From Wurfbainia villosa (lineage: Eukaryota; Streptophyta; Magnoliopsida; Zingiberales; Zingiberaceae): DNA of 64,000 bases. A program made the translations under genes and the position numbers. Below, piece after piece: positions 33,558-44,168 of this stretch. The notes beneath the pieces were generated by a model, which did not search any database, was not told where the DNA came from, and saw only the letters and a program-made list of their open reading frames with translations. Location: positions 128,291,272 through 128,355,271 of the forward strand of contig CM045989.1 of assembly GCA_025175895.1 (NCBI GenBank), given 5' to 3'. The number at the start of each line of letters is the position of its first letter. The first letter of the stretch is position 1.

Positions 33558-35063
33558 TGATGTGAGCAAAACATATAGGGTTTTAGGAGTAGTTTTCGCT
33601 CACATCTCATTACATTTTATGTTTGTTTCATGCATATTTCACTTTGTTTTGCATGCATTTCATATTTTATGGAGTGGAGATCTACTTTTTATACTTTTGT
33701 GTGCAGGATAGCATTTCATGGGAAAATGGTGCATTTTTGGAGCAAAATGGAGCAATTTGTGGAGCACGGACATTAGGGAACACGCACTAGCCATGTACCA
33801 AGACATGGGCATGTTTCCGAAGCGAAACGGACCAAAACGGAGGCTCTAGGAAAAGACACATCTAGGCCTTGTGAAAACACATGGTCGTGCCTTTTTTCCA
33901 GCTCAATTTTCAACCGAGATTTCATCTGTCTTCCAGCCTTACACACGATCAAGCCGTGTGAAATTCACACGGTCGTGTGGTGGCACTGCGAATTCAAGGA
34001 AATAGGATTTTTCAAGTATTTATGGAAAGCTGAAGCCGCCTCTATATATAGGAAACTTATCCAAGAGGCGAGGGATCATGAGGGAGCTACCCTAGGGCTC
34101 CCAAACCGTAGGGAGGAGGCACGACGACTAGGACGACACACCAAAGCCCTAAAAAGCTTCGGGAACTCGCAACGGGGAGGAGGAATGCCGCCGGAGGTCC
34201 ACGCCTTGCACATCAATGTCGGAGAGAAGACCATGAAAGCATTGTAATCCCTTGTTCCTACGTTTTCATTCTGATGTATTCGAACATGTACATGCTTTGT
34301 GATTCCTTCTTCATATACATGGAGTAGTTCTTTCGATTCTAGGATAAGGGAGTAGCTTGTGTGCACATTAAAATGTTGGTTCATGTTAAATTCTGCCTTT
34401 GAGTTTAATTTGGAAATTGGTAGTTGTTTTTACTTTATCTATGCGTGTTTGGTTTTCTACTTGCTATGTTTAGGCAATACGAGGGGTGACATCCCTCGTA
34501 TCTAAGATTTAGGGGATTTTATATAAGGAACCTACGGGTAAACCTGATCTCCTGTAACCGTGGGTAGAAGGATGCGATGGAACCGGACACGGTTCATCGT
34601 AGGGATTGATTCGGCATCCTCGTACCGTCTATCCTGTCCTTTTAGGCGGTGATAGCTCCCGATAGATGCGGTGGCTCATCGGGACAGTGTATGATGTCCC
34701 TTCCACAAAACCATAGCTAAACGTCTAGACAACGCCAATTGACAGCATTGTTTTGTAACACACAAGTGAAACCGAAGTCCTGGAATCACTTTTGAAGACC
34801 TCGGCACACTCCCTTCCTCCTCCATGTGACACCGTATAGAGTATAGTCCACCGACAGCCCTCACAAGTCAAAACATCTTAGAGTTTATGTCCGAACAATT
34901 TAAACCATTGAACATACCGATATTCAAATCCCAATCCTTGTGGGATTGATAATCTTTTATTACTTGACGACATTCGTGCACTTGCAGGCGTTGAGCGTGA
35001 GTGCACGCTTCGAGTCCTCGATGACCTCTGTCATGAGATTTGAGGTCGCGATCGTGTGCATCA
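33558..35063 (+). repeat. Element F 3' LTR
   Basis: TGATGTGAGC...GTGTGCATCA, paired with 13438-14920. TATA is at 34041-34050. Followed by ccaag, the right-hand target copy. Confidence 0.9.
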
Positions 35064-35361
35064 CCAAGATACTATCGAAGAGTCTTTTTGACAACAGAAG
35101 ACCAATCGCAGATCATCAGGATGTTCTTGTGGACATTAGCAAAATCGGAAGAAAGACTCTAAAGGGACGAAGTGCGTGTTGTATGGATCACGAAGACATG
35201 AAAAATTAGATTATCTGATGGATCATTTTATCTGCTTCTACTATAAGCACTAAGTACATATGAGGTGAGAGTGTACTTTGAAGACTTAGTTGAGGACTAT
35301 TGATGTTGCCTTCGGGAGGACGATCCACAACATCGACAACAGAAATCATCACTGAAGACTG
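35064..35361 (+). mobile_element. Fragment R of an H-family gypsy element (right piece)
   Basis: Apart from the target copy at 35064-35068, this aligns to the reverse complement of about 49690-49985 in element H, directly after the part matched by 12833-13437. Shared words include GGATCACGAAGA and GACTATTGATG/GACTATCGATG. It is decayed gag-region DNA, cut at 35361 by element D. Confidence 0.8.
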
Positions 35362-35819
35362 TGTTGGTGCAGGGGCACCAAATAATCAAACCTAGTTTTT
35401 GATTATGGAAAAAGCTTAAAGATAAGTTGTTATCTTTATCTCAAAAGCTACTGTTAAGTGTGCAGAAGAGTTTAAGCTAGGCTGAAGGTTAGCGACACCC
35501 GGAGAATCTCGAGTCGAGAAACCATGGTGGTCAGGCGACACTGGGAGAAATTTGGATAGAGTCGAAGAACCCAGGTGAAGACCGGAAGCTAAGCGACAAG
35601 TCGCAAAGGACCAGAGGTAAGCGTGAGTGTGAGTAATAGTGATGTCGGATCCTCTGTACAGGGACGACTTTAGGCGGCGATCCAACTAAGACTTCCAATG
35701 GAAGGTCTAGGTCAAGATCAAATGGTAAGTAGCCATCATTTCTACCATTACTTATGTTTTCGTGCTAACTCTTTGTTGTAGTTGAGAAAATAGTACAACA
35801 ATGGACTGATGACTATTGG

Positions 35820-35870
35820 CAGTCGACTGATCCTAGCATCAATCGACTGCTGAGGGTGATCAGTCGAATG
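35820..35870. promoter_or_regulatory. CAGTCGACTG cluster in element D LTR
   Basis: A perfect copy at 35820-35829, then CAATCGACTG and CAGTCGAATG, about 110-160 bp before the TATA box. This is the same placement as in elements B and C although this LTR is otherwise very different from theirs. Confidence 0.6.
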
Positions 35871-35978
35871 CTATTCAAATTGGCCAGCTCGATGAAAGTC
35901 AAGACAAGCTCCTCTTATCTTGGGGAGATAAGGAGCTTTGGCTCAGATTTTGATTTCAATGAGCTAGGGTTTGGGGGG

Positions 35979-35987
35979 CTATAAAAG
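35979..35987 (+). promoter_or_regulatory. TATA box of element D LTR
   Basis: CTATAAAAG in GGGGGGCTATAAAAGAAGAG, the likely core promoter. Confidence 0.7.
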
Positions 35988-36490
35988 AAGAGGAGTTTCA
36001 CCCTTTGGGATCATCCAAATTGTTCTCCATGTGCTCCAACAATGTTGCACCGTCAACGACTACTATACACCACCGAAATGTTGCCACAACACTGACGACA
36101 CGCCATCATTTCGAGACTTTGTTTTCGTCGGTACCTTTAGATGTCAAGTTAATCCTTCCATTTTGTATTTGAGATTTTTGGTTTCCAAGCTTTTCGTTGT
36201 AAAGAAAAGAGGTGGTCTTGTACCTGTACCTCGATATTATCTTTTATTGTATTCGTTGTCTCCTACATCCAACGAGGAGAAGATCTATAGTGCATTGCCC
36301 TTCATACACTGTCTAGGATCACAGGGCCTTGGAGTAGCAACCGTTAGGTTGTGAACCAAATAAAAACAAAGTGTCCATTTTACCTTAAGCTTTAATTTCC
36401 ACTACATTTATTACTCGAGAATTATTGAAACGAAAAAGAAGTTTTCAAGCTCGCTATTCACCCCTCCTTGCTTGCTTTCGATCCAACAAT

Positions 36491-36508
36491 TAGTATTAGA
36501 GTAGGGGC
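36491..36508 (+). other. Element D primer binding site (decayed)
   Basis: TAGTATTAGAGTAGGGGC; the family form is TGGTATCAGAGCAGGGGC. All three differences are G-to-A or C-to-T transitions, as expected from cytosine deamination. Confidence 0.75.
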
Positions 36509-36674
36509 GCTAAGATTTGGTGCAACCACCAATCTAGTAACTTTTTGATTTTCTTTTCGTATATTGTTTTAATTTAAGCTTTTGGTTAATTCTCTTCCCG
36601 CATTACTAATCCAAGACTATAGTCTTGGCAATCTTTTTCGTATCGTTTTTATTTGTGTGCAAGGTTCATTTTTG

Positions 36675-37509
36675 ATGGCACATCTCGAAGGGTTTAGCAT
36701 TGCCCGACCTCCATTTTACAACAGAGATGACTTCCGTTATTGGAAGTCGGATGGATTTCTACTTAAAAACTCAAGTAGAGATATGGATCATGATTCAAAC
36801 TGGGTTCTCGCTACCTACCAATGAAGATGGCGAGTTCCTAAACTGTGACAAGTGGACCAATGCCATGAAGCATCAAGTCTTGGCCGATGCAAAGACAACC
36901 CAAATCCTACAATGTGATCTTTCCAAGGAGGAGCTCAACCGGGTCAGACAATTCATAAGCGTGAAAGACCTCTGGAATAAGCTCATTGAGCTTCACGAAG
37001 GAACTGCCGACATGAAGGTATGTAAAAGAGTCCTTCTTTTAAATAAACTTTTTAATCTAAAAATGCAGGAACACCAAACTACTACACAATTACATGCAAG
37101 ATTACAAGACATTATCAACGACCTTCACTCAATCGGACAGAAAGTCAAAAATCGAGATGTGATCAGGTATGCCCTTAATACATTTCTTAGGACGACCTTA
37201 TGGGCATCCATGGTTGATGCCTACAAGGTATCTAGAGATCTATCTAAGATTAGGTTAGATGAACTCTTTTTTGAATTTGAGCTACACAAACAATCTAACT
37301 CGGCCCCGGTCGAGAAAGGTATTGCATTTGTTGCAGGTCGAAAGAAGAAGGCGAAGAGAAAACCACCTCCCGAAGAAGAAGAAGAGGAGTACAAATCAGA
37401 GGTGAACGATGAGATGGAGACTGAACTAGTGAATCTAGTTCGGAAGATGATCAAGAGTCGAAGACACCCAATCAAGCAATCCAAGGAAAGCATACCCAAG
37501 CAAAGTTCA
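36675..37509 (+). pseudogene. Element D gag, N-terminal part
   Basis: ATG at 36675 begins MAHLEGFSIARPPFYNRDDF and YWKS, the conserved start of SIRE-type Gag. A one-base loss near 36750 moves the rest into the frame that reads RMDFYLKTQVEIWIM and continues through a UBN2-like segment (QCDLSKEELNRV, KDLWNKLIELHEG, NRDVIRYALNTFLRTTLWAS, MVDAYKVSRDLS) to a Lys/Glu-rich linker. Element E interrupts it before the zinc knuckle. The UBN2 segment is close to that of element I, so D belongs to the same broad lineage. Confidence 0.82.
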
Positions 37510-39299
37510 TGAAGGTTGGAACCGAAGCTTCGCTTCGCACCTCGGTCGCTTGTGCATGGCGATCCCATCTACATCCCCGGATAAAAAAAAATTAATCCAA
37601 GACGATGACGGATTACCCAAGCTACCGATCCATCATCAAGCTATTTGATTGGAGTGCTCTCTTGAACAAACTTGTTGTTCAATCAACCTAACTCTTTTCC
37701 TCGATTAGGCGCGGAATAGATGATGTACGGATTGCCGGTTTGTGTGTTTATTTTCAGGGTCCAAGTACATTAGTCACATGCAATTACATACATAATACAA
37801 AGAAACAAAAGGAAACCAAAACAAGAATTATACCTCTTGTTTACCTCTAGGTCTTCTATCCTCCTCTTGGATGTTGTGTGGGCAACAATCCTCCAAGAGA
37901 TGAAGCCTCCTAGATCTCGATCTTCCCTTCCTTGTTTGCTCCGAACAAAGGGAAGATGTAAGCTCCCTTCTTCTCCTATCTAGTTCCGGACACAATCCCT
38001 TTGGAGGAAAATCAAACCTCTTCCTCCTCTTTGTTGTTGCCGCCGGCCACCAAGGAGAGGGAGATGGAAGATGGGTGCCGGCCAACAAGAGGAGCTCTTG
38101 TTGCCGCTGGCCAAAGCTTGAGGAAGAAAAGAGATGGGCTCTGGCCAAGAAAAGAAATAAGATGAGATATGGGCGTCGGCTAGACCTTAGGAAGAGAAGA
38201 AGCTCTTCCACTTGTTGCTTCCCAAAGCCTCTCCAAACCCTAGCCGCCCAAGCCAAAGAGCAAACCCTAATCCAATCTTTTCTCAATTGCTCTCACCGCC
38301 CAAGCCCTAGCCCTCCTTTTATAGAGGTTGGCTTAAGCCTCCTTTCAATCTCCACCATGGGATCTAGGATTTCATTTTCCACCGTTGGATCTAGGCTTTA
38401 ATGAGGTATTTAATAGGCTACAATAGGGACCATGAGGAGGAGTTGATTCTTGGCCACCCAATGAATTTAGCCCACATAAAGTTCGATCCATTAATGATAA
38501 TCCATTCCACTAGAAAATTATCATTGATCTACCTCACCAACCCCCATAAATAAATATGAGTTCCATATATTAATTGTACAAATATCTCCTCGTGTATAAG
38601 ATCTCGAATGTCCGTCAATTAATTAATTTACTGACAATTAATTAATCAACATCTAACTCCATGAGTAGTACCACTCAACCTCATCATCATGCCGGACCAA
38701 GTCCACCTGCAGGGTTTACATGATGATCTTTATGAGCTCCTCAAGGGGACATCATCATCCTAATATATAAGACATAGTTTCCTCCTATAATCAACGACAC
38801 ACCATGTAAATAATATCATTTCTCAACTTACCTAGCCTATCGATTTAATCTATAAATCTCGCCCATTGGTAAATCAAAGAAATAAATACTAAGTACATGT
38901 GTCCATTATTATATCGAGATTAAGAGCATGTACACCATAATATTCGAGGTCCAATTCAATTATGTAGTCAGCAATAAATTGTATCACTTCTAAATCGATC
39001 CTGCTCAATACACACAAAGTGTACTAGTGTAATTCTATGGTCAAGACAAACCAATACCAAATTACACTACAACCATACCAATGGTTTGTCCAAAACCATT
39101 TCGGTTGTGAGCCACTACTTATACTCTACAAGGAACTGATAACATGATCTCCCGTGTGACACCACACAGCATGTTATCTACAATGTAATGTATCAGACAA
39201 TATGCATAACCATAAATATGCAAACAATGATCACGTGTTTCTTATTTCAAAAATAAAGATATTCATACAAAAGATAGACTTTCAGTATACATCCCAACA
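37510..39299 (-). repeat. Element E 3' LTR
   Basis: The right edge is ATCCCAACA at 39299 followed by the tract complement ATCTCCTACTTATA. The left edge near 37510 is inferred by alignment to solo LTR J and could be off by a few bases. TATA on the - strand is CTATAAAAGG at 38315-38324. It has about two of the ACCGT..GATCTAG units that are expanded in J. Confidence 0.75.
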
Positions 39300-40167
39300 A
39301 TCTCCTACTTATACTAAAAGACTATACTGTTTTCATACTGCCATACATCTGATTCCCATTCCCTTCACATGCCTATCAAAGCTCTCTCTAGAAGGGCCTT
39401 AGTGAAAGGATCTACCCGGTCATCCTCTAATGCAATCTAGGCAACAATAACTTCTACCCGCTTTACGATCTCTCGTATCAGGTGGTACTTGCACTCTATG
39501 TGTTTACTTGCCTTATGGGCTCGTGGTTCCTACGAGTTTGCTAATGCACCATTGTTATCACAATAAATTGTGATAGTTCTGGGCAAACCAGGAATCACAT
39601 CCAAGTCCATCAAGAAGTTCCTGAGCCATACAACTTCTTTGGTTGCCTCAGAGGCTGCACATACTCAGCTTTCATGGTGGAGTCCGCCACGCACTTCTAC
39701 TTGACACTCCTCCATACAATGGCTCCACCTCCCAAAGTAAACACAAAACCCGAGGTAGACTTACTGTTATCCCTATCTGATTGGAAGTCGAAATCTGTGT
39801 AACCCACAGGGAGTAATTAATCTACCTGGTATACTAGCATATAATCCCTAGTCCTTCTCAGGTACTTCAATATTTGCTTTACTGGAGTCCAATGTCCCTA
39901 TCCTAGATTACTCTGATATCTGCTAACCATGCCCATGGCAAAGTAGATATCCGACCTCGTACATAACTTAGCATACATGAGGCTTCCTACCACTGAAGCA
40001 TATGGAACCGCCTTCATCTCCTCTATCTCCTTTGATGTTCTAGGACACATCTCTTTAGATAAAGGAACTCCATGCCTGAAAGGTAGAAAACCTTTCTTGG
40101 AGTTCTGCATGCTAAAATGAGCTAAAATGGTGTCTATGTATGATGCTTGAGATAAGCACAACATCTG
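39300..40167 (-). pseudogene. Element E RT end and RNase H remnant
   Basis: From 40167 downward the frame reads MLCLSQASYIDTILAHFSMQ, HGVPLSKEMCPRT, MKAVPYASVVGSLMYAKLC and SDIYFAMGMVSRYQS, the RT C-terminal region of Tork/Angela-like copia Pol. Below 39898 RNase H sequence is present but frame-broken (traces of SDFQSD, SGFVFTLGGG and EYVAASEA-type segments at 39600-39800). It is not functional. Confidence 0.82.
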
Positions 40168-40982
40168 TGTCACGCCCCAAGAGCATGTCGTGTCGAAAAG
40201 CAAACAGACAACATCTCCCCTGTACGTGGCAATATCTCGTGTTAATACAAGGCCCTTGGGCCCACAATAAACATAACATATAAAAATGTAACCATAATAA
40301 CACATCAAAACACAGGGGAAACAACATAGCAACAATACAATCCCACACACATGCATACCGGTATAACTAACACCAAAACTAACAACCACCATAACAAAAC
40401 CAGAAAACAAAGATACAACAACAATAGTCACAGACTACAATCATCACATAAAAACCAAAGACATATCGGAACACCAATGATAACCCAAAAACACGGACTC
40501 TCGGTGTAGAGATGAGACGATGCTAGCTAGCCGTGCTCCAAGTCCATCACGAAGTCGGCTACCTGTTACCTGGGCGACAGAAAAACCCAGGGTCCGTGGT
40601 GGTGAGTAAAACTCAGCAGGTAATAGGAAAAACATGTATATATCAAATACCACATGTAATTCAACAGAAAAACCTACAGGTACTTCAGGTAAACACTAGC
40701 ATGATAAACATATACATGCATAAACAATCTATCTAAATAAACAACGTATAATGCAGACATACATGAAAGTCTGCTATGCTACTCTGATCCAACCTGAGCA
40801 TATATCCAAATATATAACAGGAAGAGTAATACTAACTCACAATATACTCATGATACAGGTTAAAGGTATCTAACACAACTATATAACAAATGCAAGTAGC
40901 ATGTATGAAGATGATGTACAACCAAATGCAACAACCATAGTACAATCAAATGCAACATCACAATAAGCATATATATATAGAC

Positions 40983-40985
<3 letters not shown>

Positions 40986-41059
<74 letters not shown>

Positions 41060-41080
41060 TTATATACTAATCACAATCAT

Positions 41081-41128
<48 letters not shown>
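40986..41128. repeat. Two (AT)n microsatellites in H 3' LTR
   Basis: AT runs at 40986-41059 and 41083-41128, separated by about 24 bp. The other LTR has one long run at 52003-52074. Confidence 0.95.
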
Positions 41129-41132
<4 letters not shown>

Positions 41133-41498
41133 ATATGCAAAAATGTCATAAGTCACAATAATGCAGCATGCATGGTCATGTCGGCTCACCCTAAAGCTAC
41201 CACGACCCCAGTGTGGCCTCGGTGGCTCGAGCATGATAACTATCCCAACTCAACACCAATCACTACTCTCGAGTGGATGAGTGAGCATTATGATCGAGTA
41301 GCATACAAGCGTGAAAAGCAAGCTACATGATGGGGGTCCCTGTTGTTGGCCAGTTCGACAGTCACTACCCATAAGTGGTCGAGTGCCACACACGTAGGAC
41401 TACGAGACACAAATCTCACTACCACCGTCTATAGTGGTAGAGTGCCGCACCACAATGCTCTGCCCTCACCCCGGTTACTCCTCTTATGAGTAACCATG

Positions 41499-43874
41499 TG
41501 TTGGCAATCGTGTTATTCCTCGGAATGCTCATCGGCTCCCATGTCCCCGGATTAAAATTTTCACTAATGAAAACTAATCCGGATGGGATGAGTTTCCAGA
41601 GCACAACCAATTCGTCGTCGTGCCAATGACTCAAGCGATCGCTTGAACAAACTTGTTGTTCAAGCAATCAACTCTTCTAGTCGGTTAGCCGCGGAAGAGA
41701 CGACGGACGGATCGCCGGTTTTTGTGTTTCTTATCGGGGTCCATGATTATACAAATACATACAAATGTAAACTAGTATAATCAACACATACATAAAGTAA
41801 GCATCCACACAAAACATGCATATAATTGAAGAGCAATTATAAACATAATACAAAAGAACATTAATCAAAATAAACAAGATTATACCTCTTGTTATACCTC
41901 TTGATCTTCTATTGTATGTCCTCCCTCCTTTTGGACGTCGTGTGGGCGACGATCTACCAAAAGTTGAAGCCTCCTAGATCACCAATCTTCCTTTCCTTGT
42001 TCACTAGGAACAAAGGAAGATCCCAAAACAAAACTCATCTTCTTTTCTAGAACCGGCCACCAAGTCAATAAACTTGATGTTGCCGCCGGCCAAGGAAGAT
42101 AAAATGGAGTATAGAAACCAACCAAAAGAGAAAAACCAAGGGTATGGGCGCCGACCAACACTTGGAGAAAGGAAAGGAAAACAATCCTCTTCCTTGTTGC
42201 CGCCCAAACCCTAGACAAAGCTTTCCTAATTTCCGGCCAAGGATGAAGGGAAGGAGAATAGGTTGAGCTCCGGCCAAGGTAGAGGGAACAAGGATAGTGG
42301 CCGGCCAACACTTAGAAGGAAGAAGAAATGGATCTTCATCTTCTTGTTGCCGCCCACCCTAATCCCAAAACCCTAACCCTAGCCGCCCAACCCCAATCCT
42401 ATCCCATCTAGGATTTGGTTGCATAAGGAAGCCATCCTAATTCCATCCAACCTAAGCCATAGAAGGAAGGGAAAAGCTTGGGCACCGGCCAAACCAAGGA
42501 GGAAAAGGGTGGAAGGGTTGCCGACCATCAATGGGAAGAAGAAGAAGCCTTGCCGCCCAACACAATGAACCAAACCCTAACCCTAACCTCCTTTTCTTTC
42601 TTGCCGCCCAAGCCACCTTGTCTCAATTAGGTTTTTCATCTCCCTTTGCCGCCCAAGCCTAAGCCCATATATATAGAGTTAGGTTTAGGCCTTGGTTCAA
42701 TCTCCTCCCTTGGTTCTAGAGATTTAATCTCAACCGTCGAATCTAGAGATTTAATCTCAACCGTCGGATCTAGAGATTTAATCTCAACCGTCGGTTCTAG
42801 GGTTTTAATCCTAACCGTCGGATCTAGACATTTAATCTCCACCGTCGGTTCTAGGGTTTTAATCTCAACCGTCGGATCTAGAGATTTAATCTCAACCGTC
42901 GGTTCTAGGGATTTAATCCCAACCGTCGAATCTAGAGATTTGTTTTCCATCATTTGATCTAGAATTCATGAGGTGTTAATAGGCTACAATAGGGACCATG
43001 AGGAGGAGTTGGGTCTTGGCCACCCGATGGATCGGAACCACACAAACTTGATCCATCAATGATGTTCCATTCCACTAGAGGATCATCATCGAACTACCTC
43101 ACCAACCCCCATAAATTAATATGGGCTCCATATATTATTTGTACATCCATCTCCCCGTGTTTAAGATATCGAATGTCCGTCAATTAATTGATTTACTGAC
43201 CATCAATTAATTAACATCTAACTCCTCGAGTAGTAACACTCAACCTTATCATCATGTTGACTAAGTCAACCTGCAGGGTTTACTTGATGAACCTTATGAG
43301 CTCCTCAAGGGGACATCATCAACCTAATATATAGGACACGGTTTCCTCCTATAATCAACGACACACCATGTAAATAATATCATTTCCCAACTTACCGGGC
43401 ATATTGATTTAATCCATCTAAATCTCACCCATTGGTAAATCAAAGAAATAAATACTAAGTACATGTGCCCGTTATTATATCGGGATTAAGAGCATGTACA
43501 ACATAATATCCGAGGTCCGATTCAATTATGCAGTCAGCAATAAATTGAATCACCTCTATGTTGGTCCTGCTCAATACACCTAAGTGTACTAGTGTAACTC
43601 TATGTTCAAGACAAAACAATACCAACCTACACTACAACCATGCCAATGGTTTGTCCAAAATCATCTAGGTTGTGAGCCTTTACTTATACTCTACAAGGGA
43701 CTGATAACATGATTTTCTGTGCCACACCCAAGCACCATGTTATCTACAATATAAAGTATTAGACAATATGCACATATATAATAAATATAAAGTGCAAACA
43801 ATGATCATGTGATTCTTATTTCAAAATAAAGATGTTCATACAAAAGAGCTAGGCTTTCAGTATACATCCCAACA
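41499..43874 (-). mobile_element. Element J: solo LTR of the element E family
   Basis: TGTTGGCAATCG...ATCCCAACA with a perfect ccatg duplication (41494-41498 and 43875-43879) and nothing but LTR between. It aligns to 37510-39299 over most of its length (for example CTTGAACAAACTTGTTGTTC), with extra sequence and a 27-bp tandem expansion. A solo LTR arises by recombination between the two LTRs of a full element. - strand TATA-like CTATATATATG is at 42666-42676. Orientation is inferred from element E. Confidence 0.88.
42710..42945. repeat. 27-bp tandem repeat in solo LTR J
   Basis: About nine units of GATTTAATCTCAACCGTCGG plus ATCTAGA, alternating between ATCTAGAGATTT and TTCTAGGGTTTT forms. 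As 27 is a multiple of three and the unit has no stop in one frame on each strand, both strands appear open; neither is a gene. Confidence 0.88.
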
Positions 43875-43983
43875 CCATGGAGGCAGGATGACTGACGACC
43901 CTCTCAACCATAAGGGAGACCACGTCGCCAGCGTGCATGCAAATGACATGAATGCAATATTCCACATACAGACATTCGCCATA

Positions 43984-44168
43984 GACTCTCTATTCTATAG
44001 AGAGTCATAACAATCTGATCTACGCACTCTCTATTCTACAGAAAATCGTACTCAACTGATCATAGCACTCTCTATCCTATAGAGAGTCGTACTCACTGAT
44101 CAACAGACTCTCTATCCTGTAGAGAGTCGTACTTACTGATCGACGCACTCTCTATCATGTAAAAAGTC
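43984..44168. repeat. Five tandem hairpin units in H 3' LTR
   Basis: Units of about 40 bp each carry an inverted repeat of the form ACTCTCTAT-NNN-ATAGAGAGT. The first, 43984-44006, has a perfect 10-bp stem and 3-base loop. Units two and five have damaged right arms. The matching array in the 5' LTR is at about 52570-52765. Confidence 0.85.

Larger units (their letters stand above)
13438..35063 (+). mobile_element. Element F: Tat/Athila-type gypsy element lacking pol
   Basis: LTRs at 13438-14920 and 33558-35063 flank an interior of about 3.2 kb once nested elements G and C are removed (total about 6.2 kb). The primer site is TGGCGCCGTTGTCAGGGA. The target copies are gcaag and ccaag, four of five matching. 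The interior holds a Gag-like pseudogene with a zinc knuckle and a 26-residue repeat, then the remains of a Gln/Glu-rich second frame. No RT, RNase H or integrase motif is visible, so it looks non-autonomous. Confidence 0.85.
35362..36488 (+). repeat. Element D 5' LTR
   Basis: TGTTGGTGCAGGGGC...CGATCCAACA, 1127 bp. It carries the CAGTCGACTG cluster at 35820-35870 and a TATA box at 35979-35987. The frame at 35971-36354 lies in transcribed LTR and is not a recognised protein. Confidence 0.8.
35362..37509 (+). mobile_element. Element D: SIRE-like copia element, truncated by element E
   Basis: A + strand element with a 5' LTR, primer site and N-terminal two thirds of gag. Element E interrupts it. 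Its remaining gag, pol and 3' LTR lie outside the window or are lost. Confidence 0.82.
37510..40167 (-). mobile_element. Element E: Tork/Angela-like copia element, 3' part
   Basis: In - sense: a piece of RT, RNase H, polypurine tract and 3' LTR. Element H cuts its pol at 40167/40168 (target atctg at 40163-40167); the 5' part lies beyond the window. It inserted into element D's gag. Confidence 0.78.

Noticed and set aside
42636..42957. Two fully overlapping repeat proteins of 103-105 codons on opposite strands
   Set aside because: Both come from the 27-bp tandem repeat in a solo LTR.
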